The notes under the pieces were generated by a model. The model did not search any database. It was not told where the DNA came from and saw nothing but the letters and a program-made list of their open reading frames with translations. A stretch of 64,000 nt of DNA from Agapanthus africanus (Eukaryota; Streptophyta; Magnoliopsida; Asparagales; Amaryllidaceae), in contig CM057339.1 of the NCBI GenBank assembly GCA_030015575.1, positions 775,760,809 through 775,824,808 on the forward strand, in the 5' to 3' direction. Of this stretch, positions 55,836 through 64,000 are shown one piece after another (position 1 is the first letter of the stretch; each line of letters starts with the position of its first letter). The position numbers and the translations under genes are program-made.

Positions 55836-56988
55836 TCTGACATTTTCGATCCCAGACGAACGGGGTCCTCTTCTTCATTAGATGACTGTAGGGACGGCAT
55901 TTTCCGGAGAGGTTGTCTATAAACCGTCGGATGTAGGCGAGCTTTCCTTGGAGAGACCGCAGTTGCTTGAGAGTTCTTGGCGGAGGCATTTCCATGATCA
56001 CCTTGATCTTTGACGGGTCTATTTCGATACCCCGGTGTCGTACGACGAATCCTAAGAATTTTCCCGAGGAAACTCCGAACGCGCATTTGAGAGGGTTCAT
56101 CTTCAGATTGTATTTACGAAGACGTTAGAACACTATCTTCAGATGTTCCCAATGTTCCTCGTATGATTTGCTTTTCACTACGAGGTCGTCAATATAGCAT
56201 TCGACGATTTCATGTATGAGGTCATCGAAAATCTTCGTCATGGCCCTCTGATTGGTGGAGCCGGCGTTCTTCAGATCGAAGGGCATCGCTTTATAGCAGA
56301 ATATGCCCAAAAGTGTCCGGAAAGCAGTATGCTTCTGATTTTCGGGATGCATCTTTATTTGATTTTACCCTGATAAGCCGCCTATGAAGGAGAAAACTTC
56401 GTGAGTGGACGTGTTGTCTATCATCAGCTCGGTAACCGGTACAGGAAAATCATCCTTTGGATAAGCTTTGTTGAGGCCCCGAAAGTCTACGCAGATGCGC
56501 ACCGTCCCATTTTTCTTCATCATTGGAACAATGTTGGCAATCCAGTCAGGGTACTGAACCTCTTGGATGAAGCCGGAGTCGATTAGCTTCTTGACCTCGG
56601 CGTTGATGCTCATTTCAAATTTGAGCCGCATTCTTCTCGGTGCTTGTTTGATTGGCTTAATGTCCGGAGAAATCTCCAATTTATGGACGGCTATTTCTGG
56701 ATCTAATCCTGGCATCTCGGAATAGTTCCATGCGAAACAGTCTTTATACTGCATGAGCACGTCTTTGAGCGTAGCCACCTTTTCTTCAGACAACAGCTCA
56801 CTGACGAACGTCGGCCGTGGGTCGTTTGCCGTCCCCAAGTCGATTTTTCTGAGGTTATCTGCAGTAGTATGTATCCCATCTTCTAGCTCTTTTGGCACCG
56901 GTGGAAACTTTGAGATCACTTCGTCATCATCGTTTTCAAAGCACCAGGAGAGGTCAGCCATATCCTCGCGTACTCCTTCTCCTGACAA
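55836..56988 (-). pseudogene. Reverse transcriptase of B
   Basis: R-I-C-V-D-F-R-G-L-N-K-A (Arg kept, unlike A), F-C-Y-K-A-M-P-F and the catalytic Y-I-D-D (about 56195-56205) are visible. Stops near 56360 and 56125 and frame breaks near 55800 disrupt it. An acidic linker leads in from 56988. Confidence 0.88.
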
Positions 56989-57039
56989 TGTTATCGCGTG
57001 AGAGGTACGAGATCGCTTCCAAGACCGATGTTGATCCGG

Positions 57040-57639
57040 CTATATTTGTACTGTATACATGGCCTTCGGTTCATGCCTCTGTGGCGGGGTTACCCTCCAA
57101 CTGTTGGATAAAGCGAACCTGCCTTGCTGATACTGGTCTTCTACCCAGTCTTTGAAGGTGAAGCAGTCTTCAAGAGGATGTCCTATTGCTCGGTGATAGG
57201 AGCAATAGTCTGGGTGATGAAGCTCACTTGCTTGTTCGGGGTGCTTGGATTCTGGGAGGGTAATCATCTGATGTTTCATGACGAGGTCAAAGATTTTCTT
57301 TGTCTTTTTTTGGGGAAAAGAATATGCTCGACTCATCTTCTTTATAAGAGACGGATCTCGGCTGCTCGAGTTTTGATCGCGTGACTTCTTGGATCCGCTT
57401 CGTTGCTGTCGAACGTTTTTTCCGTTCTTCAGTTTGTTTTTGTTTTTGCGTCGGGTCTTCTGTATGATAGACTGGCAACGAAGGGTATCGTCATTCTCTG
57501 TAGCCTGTTGAAGGAGGCGTTGCATCCTGGCTTTCTCGTAGATGACCATTTCGCGGTTATGATCATCCCGGACCCTTTGACCCGCTTCCCTTATTAGCTT
57601 GTCCATCTGTTCTTCAAACGACGGACTTGGCATTTTCAT
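57040..57639 (-). pseudogene. Protease-RT linker of B with CHHC finger
   Basis: A Lys/Arg-rich linker is followed by Y-C-S-Y-H-R-A-I-G-H-P-L-E-D-C (C-x2-H-x4-H-x4-C), the counterpart of 24939-24980 in A. CAG codons here are TAG in A at two places. A short break with stops separates it from RT. Confidence 0.8.
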
Positions 57640-57890
57640 TGCGGGACCTCGTTTTGGTTCAGGGTTAGCGTCTTTTAACAGAACATCTCCTTCTTCATCG
57701 AAGTCATGTATGACGTAACTGCCATGGACTCGCTCCTATTTCTTGGATTGAATATATCCAAGCCCGATCGTTTCCATTCTCCCGGTTGGCAATTTTCGCT
57801 GAGTTCCGGGGACATTCCAGATTCTATTGTAGAACTGAGCTTTTCGAGCAGTCTGTTTAAAGGATACGCCTTGGTGCCTCAACAGCCTCT

Positions 57891-59216
57891 TCAATCCTTC
57901 TGTGTAGTATCTGGGCAGTCGGATGGGCTGAAGTCTGTCAAGTGTCGAATCGGCACCATGCTAGACTTCTTTCTCCACTTTGGTTTCCGTGGATTGATAA
58001 AAGAGGATCGCCTTTTCATCTCTTCGTCTGGGAGGGACGTAGAACGTCTGCAGTTCCTGCACACTATAGGTTCAAGTGCATCGAGCTCTTTGTAATGCTT
58101 TTGCGGAACCATGGCAATTTGCAAACTTCGATCATCGCCAGCGAAGGCTTGTATTGATGGCCGAGCAGAGAATATTGCATTGATTGCATCTTCAGAGTCA
58201 CTGCCGAAGACCAATATAGGGGTGGACGGTCCCAGCTTGGTGTATTGGGGCAGCCCGGAATAGACTATCTCTTCGTCCTCCTCGGTATCGCTCCCGAAGA
58301 CCGGAATGGTGGTGATAGCTTTTTTTTTGCTCTTCGGTTTACGACATCTTTCTGTGTCTTCGAAATCTGGCAGGAAGTACTTGGCATCTTCATATTTGCG
58401 GACTTCGTTCACGGAGAATGTGTTTAGTTCCTCCGTCACAGTGTACTCGAGACCATCTTTGAAGTACTTCATACACTGCTGTTGTGTAGAAGGGATAATG
58501 TTGTACTCGTGTAACCAAGGCCGGCCGAGCAAAGCGTTGTAGCAAGTCTTAGCGTCAATGACGTGGAACTTGATATCAGTGGCGAGCAGCCCAAAGCGTA
58601 ACATCAGTATCACAGACCCGAGCGTCCGTGATGACTGGGAGTCGAACCCGGAGATAGTGATTTTATCCCGAGCAAGGTGTTGAACGCTCATGCAGATCTC
58701 CTTCAACACTCTTACATTGAGAAGGTTAATGGAGGATCCATTGTCGACTAGGATTTTGCCTATCTTGATGTCATGACAGTACCCGACGACATATAGCGGA
58801 TGGTTATGCTCGCACGTCCCGAGGAGGAGGTCCTCATCGCCGAAAGTGATGTCAGTAGTGTGTACTTCCTCCAACTTGTTCTTCATCTTTTCTTCAGCGA
58901 GGAAAGCTTGAAACTGTTTGGGGTCTTGTAACTCTTTGATTAAGGAGTCTCGTACCTCTTTAGATAGCAGAAGGGCATCGAGAATGCTCAACTGTGAAGG
59001 AATCTTTCTCAGGTGTGCTAGAACATTATAATCTACCTTATTTTTCTTGGGCGGGTCTTTGGCTGCTAGCTCTTTGACGACTCGATCGTCGAGAGTAATA
59101 TCCTTAGGGACTTTTTCCTTCCCTTTATCCTTTTTGTTCGATCCTTTGTTTGCCGGTCCGAGATGCTTTTCAGCTAATGTGCGATTACGCAGCTGGATGT
59201 TCTCGCTGGTCTTCAT
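57891..59216 (-). pseudogene. Protease region of B
   Basis: A 441-codon open stretch contains K-I-L-V-D-N-G-S-S-I with the active-site Asp (about 58750), S-G-F-D-S-Q and A-L-L-G-R-P-W. The N-terminal charged linker (K-D-K-G-K-E-K) matches element A. A frameshift near 57930 ends it. Confidence 0.88.
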
Positions 59217-62200
59217 TTCTTCTGCTTCGGAGGTAGATTCCTTGAAGAGAGGGCCAAGGGCATTTCTTCATCAGAATTGCTCCCAAAGGTAGGAACTTGC
59301 GATCCCTTGTTGTCAACCATGTGACAGTTGCCGACAGTTCTTCCGCGCTCATCTGTCGTGCTCCTTTGTTCTCGACGAGTTTTGCGCCTCATCCGCTTGA
59401 ACTTCTCTCGATGAGCAACGTATCCCTACCACCAATTTTTAAAGGTGTTGCATTCCTCAGTAGGGTGCGTAGTCCTTCGATGGTACAAGCAGTAATTTGG
59501 ATGTGCGTACCCTTCGTCAAGGTGTATCCCATCAGGAGTGTTTCCTTCGGAGGGTGGCAGCTTCATTCCCATCGATATGGCTTTAGCGAACCGTTTCTTC
59601 GTCTTGAACCTGCTTTTGCTGGCGACAGAAGTGCTTTGATCTGGTTGGGGTATTTCATGACCATGACTTCTTTAAATTGACGCCGACTCCTGGCCTTTTC
59701 GAATATAGCCATTTCGCGTTCTCGATCTTCTGACGGGCTTCGTTCAGCAGTAGGTCGATGATCTTGTCAGACAATTCCAAGGGTTTTGATTCCGGTTCTG
59801 GATCTGCCCCTAGTTTCTTTGCATCATGTGCTTCTTCACCATCCATCGACGTGTGAGAGATCATGTGGCAGCTTGCCACATAGCCTTCAGTTCATCTGCC
59901 GAGTCCTCTCCCCCATCATCATCATCGTCTCTGTCCTTAAGGATGTGGTCGAGAAAATCTTGGAGCGTGACCGGGGTTCGCACCTTCTGGTTATATCCTT
60001 CCAGTGCGTCGATGTGTTTTTGTAGGTCCGTGCGCTTGTCAGCAGGCTTCACGGGCTTTTTGGTTTTCTTTGAAGACTTTGACGGCTGGGCCTGAGCGTT
60101 TTGATTATCGCTACCAAATTTTTGGCGTCGGGCGCGGCTTCAGCATTCCCTCGATGATCTCGGGTTCTAGCTGATTTTTCTACCTGATTGCTGGGCATGC
60201 TTGGAGATCCTTCAACATTCTTTTCGTTTTGGCTGAAAGAGCGACCTCCCATGGAGCTTCTTCGACAAAATAGCACGATGCCCCCGGTGTGTCCCCCCTT
60301 TTAAGAGTGTGCGGTTGAGGCGGGCTTACTTTCCAATTCTCGGATAGCGCGAATTTGTCCTGTTGGTATTGGTCTTCAATCCAGCCTTTAAAGATGAAGC
60401 AATCTTCAATTGGACGGCTTACTGCTCGGTGGTAAGGGCAGTAATTGGGATTGTTATTATCGCCGGGCTGCAGCGGATGTCTAGGATCTGGCAGATTGAT
60501 GAGCCTGTTGTGCACTGCCAGCTTGAACAGACTCTTTGTTTTCTCCCGTGGAAATGAGTAGGGACGTCCCAGTCTCTCCTCGAAGGATTGGTGTGGACGC
60601 ACGTTGCTTTGGCGAACAACCGGTTTTAAGTTGCTCGGCTGTTGTTGATCATTGGCGACAAAGGTCGCTTTCCCTTTGCCCTTTTCATTCCGCGGCTCTA
60701 TCTTTGAAAAGGAAGGCTTATGACCTATCTGGTCCATTTGGGCCAGCTTATCAATCAAGGTCTGGAAGGTGGTCGGCTTGAAGAACATCATGAATTGGGA
60801 TATGGTCGCCTGCGGATTGAGGGTTCCCACAAACATGCCCACTGCAGAAGCCTCTTCGATGCGCTGTTCGCACTTCGACCATAGATTCCACCACCGTATC
60901 GTGTACTGGACCCAAGTTTCTCCCGGTTTCATCTTGGCATTGATCAGCGTCGTGATTAGGGTACGTTTGCTAGCGCTCGCAAAACGTTGGGTGAATAGAA
61001 GCTCCATCTCTGCAAATGTCTTGATAGAGTCATTCGGGAGTTCCGAATACCACTCGAATGCTGTCTCCGACAACCTACCAACACATTTGCGGAGCAGTAG
61101 TTTATCATCACCTCCAGTATTACCGCACAAGGCTCTAAATCGAGCAACATGTTGGTGCGTGTTCCCCGTCCCCTTATATACATGGAATTTAGGGATCGTA
61201 TACCCCGGCGGGTACTTTATTTGGTTGTACCAACCCGGATAGGATCGTCCAGTCTTAACAATTTGCCCAGTCGCTTCATTCGCCTGATGAACTAGTATCT
61301 GCTGAGCGATGTAATCATCCAGGGGGGCTTTTGAGATGGTCTCCTCTTTGGCTGCTGAACAAGCCGGAAGAGGGTTCGATGTCTCCCCTTTATCATCTTC
61401 AAGGACAATCGGAGGGTCTTCAGCCAGAGGATCTGGTTGTATCATCATCCCGACCATGTCTTGGAAGAGAAGCGCCATTCGTTTTATATTGGCCGCTTGT
61501 TTCGTTTCTTCTCTGTCCTTCTTTTCGAGGATTCTGCGGAGGAAGTCAGCATTGGTTTCCTGTTCATGACGCTGCTCTGATGATGCCTCCGGGTTTTCTT
61601 TTGGCCCAGTGAGTGCGGCCATTTGCGTTAGCATTTCCTGAAGCTTCTGTTGCTGCTCTTGGGCTTTTGTCATGGATCGCGTAAGCGTCGATGACCTATA
61701 GAGATACGGCTATCCTCTTTCCCGGATGCCTTATAAACAGTGTGGACCACCATGCCCCCAGACTTGGGGCGTTTAGGTTCAGCGCCTTTGAGATTGGTCA
61801 TAGGGATCTTCTCCGGCCTTCTCCTTTTGTCGGCGGTCGAAGTCGAGGGGGGCGTTGCAGCGGGCACCCGAGTAGATGATATCTCCTGTGGTATGACAGG
61901 GTGGTCTTTTTCTTGCCGAACCTTTATCTTTTTCTGTCGGCGGGAGTAATCTGGATCAATCATCGAGTCTTGGACTTGACGCCAGACCTTATAAACTTTA
62001 GAGGACAGCCGCTGAGGGGGCTGCTCTGGCTTCGCCTTTGTGATCTTTTCAACAGGCGGAGGAGACTTTTTTAGTACGGCAGTTGGCGAATTCCTGCGCA
62101 CCCTGTTAAGTAGTTCAAAGCCGTTCCCGGTTGGAACAGCAGCATCAACTTCCACCATTGGAGCGGCGGAGTCAGTCCAGAAGGAGAGCTGCCCCCAGCT

Positions 62201-62844
62201 TTCCTCACTCGGCACCAGTGACAACGTCGAGCATGTCTCGCAGACGGTATTGGTTCAGCCACGGGGGTGGCCTCATCATGCCCCCCGTTTTGGTGAAGTT
62301 TCGTTGTTGGTGCTAGCCTTTTGAAGACTGTCGTTCGCCGCGAGGAAACGTCCAATCTGTCAAAAATAGACCTCTGAGTAGGGGAAGCAGTTTTGATAAC
62401 TTCGCCTGGAGCGGGAGCTGAAACGGCCAGTCTTGTGAAGACTGACCCCTTGGCAGAAGCCTTTCTGATGGTTTCGTCTGCTTGAGCCGGAATGGTTATC
62501 CGCTTTGGGATGGCCGCTTCAGGTATCGCGAGTTTCTTCACGGGCCCATTGGAGTTCAGGCTCAGCCTGTCGAAGACTGATGCTGTAGGCTTGGAATTGG
62601 ACGACCCGTCGAAAGGGGCCGTGGTAGTGGTGAGCCGATTAAAGACCAACCTCTTTGGAGATTGCGACGGTATCTGAACGTTGAGGCTCGTTAGTGGGAT
62701 CATGGTCCCGAAGAATAGCCCAGTGGTGTCTTGGGTCACTTGTTCCACGGGCATCGTAAAAAAGGAGGCCGCTTGAGGCCCGTAGGTCACTCCTCCAGCG
62801 AGGACAGAGTGGGAGTTGTTGCAATTAGTGCAGTTTGAAACCAT
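59217..62844 (-). pseudogene. Gag of element B, frameshifted
   Basis: The ATG at 62844-62842 starts M-V-S-N-C-T-N-C. Five V-F-x-R-L or I-F-D-R-L motifs follow, as in A. Frame changes occur near 62165 (one base missing in a CC run), near 61690 and near 60180. The capsid-type domain (about 61200-60720) is well kept, with F-E-W-Y and G-E-T-W. The first finger has Arg for its second His (C-P-Y-H-R-A-V-S-R). The second finger region near 59460 is followed by a TAG at 59428-59426, one codon away from the TAG in A. Confidence 0.85.
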
Positions 62845-62970
62845 TGATCTTCTGTTTTTCTGCACGGAGCAAGATACCAAATCTTAGTACTTCACATCCA
62901 AAGGCAACCATGTCAAACTGCGACTTGTTCGCGAAACACGACACACGAAGTATGGAGTGGAAAGAGGAAA

Positions 62971-62989
62971 AGGTCCTACCGGCGTGCCA
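62971..62989 (-). other. Primer-binding site of B
   Basis: The minus strand reads TGGCACGCCGGTAGGACC after a five-base spacer GATTT from the LTR end. It matches the A site with one deletion and one substitution. Confidence 0.75.
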
Positions 62990-62994
62990 AAATC

Positions 62995-64000
62995 TGTTCT
63001 CCGCCGAAAGACGTGACCGGGACGTTGGGACGTCTTGCCTGAATTTTATGGGGGAGGCAGATGCTATTTGGTGCTATCCGTCCACCTCTCCGAAGATGCC
63101 AAGTTGATTTATGGCACCATGTATTGAAGGTTTAGACGGATGCGGCCGATGTAGCAGACTTCGTCAGATTCTCCCTCATGATGAGGGTTTTTTTTGATTG
63201 TGGGGACGCTCTTCCCTGCAGGCGCAAGCCCCTGCAGTTAATTACGCTACCGCATCACGGTAACCACTTTCTCCTTCTCCAGATGGTCACTTCGTGTTGT
63301 GTATGTTTGCTTTGTTTTTGGTTGCCCGTGGATTGTATACGGAGACTAATTTATGTTGTTGCCTGTAGGGCGTGGATTAGTCCAAATCCGTTTCTTCTTA
63401 GATTTGGGTTTGGGGTTGGGTTTAAAGATGTGTTAGTCTCATTTGAGACTAAGATCAACATAAACGTTTGTTAAGGATACGTTAGTCTAATTTTAGACTA
63501 AGATCTACTTAACAGGATCATTTAGATCCAACAAAAGAGCATTTAGGCTCTATTGTTTAGTTTAGGGACATTGCGGTCCATTGTTAGTTTAAGAAAATTA
63601 CGTTCCATTGTTAGTTTAAGGACATTACGGTCCATGGGCTTAAGGACTCCACAGTCCAAGGTTAAGGACATCATAGTTCATGGGCTTAAGGACCCCACAG
63701 TCCAAGGTTAAGGACATCATAGTCTATGGCCTTAAGGACCCCACAGTCCATAGTTTAAAGACGTCATAGTCTATAAAGTTTAATGACATCACAGTCCATG
63801 AGTTTAAGGACCCCACAGTCCGTAATGTGTAAGGACATCATAGTCCATGAGTTTAAGGACCCTACAGTCCATAGTTTAAAGACGTCATAGTCTATTAAGT
63901 TTAAGGACATCATAGTCCATGAGTTTAAGGACCCCACAGTCCATAAAGTTTAAGGACATCATAGTCCATGAGTTTAAGGACCCCACAATCCATAGAATGT
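62995..64000 (-). repeat. 5' LTR of B (runs off the window)
   Basis: The plus strand starts TGTTCTCCGCCGAAAGACG, the same terminus as at 10891. It includes hairpins TTAGTCTCA/TGAGACTAA (63433-63452) and TTAGTCTAA/TTAGACTAA (63482-63501), then the GGAC-N6-GTCC minisatellite (63550 on). About 1 kb of an expected 3.5 kb is visible. Confidence 0.9.

Larger units (their letters stand above)
10891..64000 (-). mobile_element. Element B: giant Tat-like Ty3/gypsy element, minus strand
   Basis: B reads right to left. Its 5' LTR begins outside the window and ends at 62995. Then follow PBS (62989-62971), gag-pro-RT-RH-aRH-INT (62844 to 45851), a repeat-rich 3' region (45850-42767), an antisense PMD gene on the plus strand, PPT (14372-14359) and the 3' LTR (14358-10891). 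Two younger elements interrupt it: A at 16667-39969 and C at 45926-53608. The putative left TSD is GTGAT at 10886-10890; the right one is out of view. Coding regions carry stops and frameshifts, so B is dead. It is a divergent relative of A with the same gene order. Confidence 0.9.

Overview
This window is plant nuclear DNA made almost entirely of nested LTR retrotransposons. I see no convincing host gene, rRNA or tRNA. Signs of an angiosperm genome are Tat-lineage Ty3/gypsy polyproteins with a second, archaeal-type RNase H, an Athila-type primer-binding site, a plant mobile domain (PMD) gene carried by the retrotransposons, and long LTRs.

Layout. 1-4.4 kb is old repeat DNA without readable genes. 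4.56-7.13 kb is the 3' end of a decayed Ty1/copia element (RNase H tail, polypurine tract, LTR). 7.13-8.05 kb is AT-rich and may hold a small MITE. 8,047-10,890 looks like the LTR of a chromovirus-type Ty3/gypsy element. It is cut by element B, a giant Tat-like element on the minus strand (10,891 to beyond 64,000). Two plus-strand elements lie inside B. Element A (16,667-39,969; 23.3 kb; TSD CCAAC on both sides) is a complete Tat-like relative of B and sits inside B's antisense PMD gene. Element C (45,926-53,608; 7.7 kb; TSD AGGAA/AGGAG) is an Athila-primed element without recognisable pol, sitting inside B's integrase.

A and B share one architecture: LTR, PBS, gag-pro-RT-RNase H-archaeal RNase H-integrase in one long frame, a repeat-rich 3' region, then a spliced gene on the opposite strand encoding a PMD protein, then PPT and LTR. 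The antisense gene has its own apparent promoter next to the PPT: a CACGTG dyad and a TATA box, followed by a 5'UTR intron that I measure as 633 bp in both elements. In A the gag-pol frame runs from 19,338 to 28,619 without a visible frameshift and with six stops. B has stops and several frameshifts.

The most unusual signal is in the non-coding parts. LTRs and 3' regions are built from dozens of short hairpins. Within a family either the loop stays constant while the two stem arms change together, or the arms stay constant while the loop changes. Examples are the ATCCTCACGA-core array, CACGTG-N4-CACGTG dyads, GGAC-N6-GTCC minisatellites, TTAAA-centred stems, and a similar three-copy set near 1.05-1.26 kb. 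I do not know a described class that explains this.
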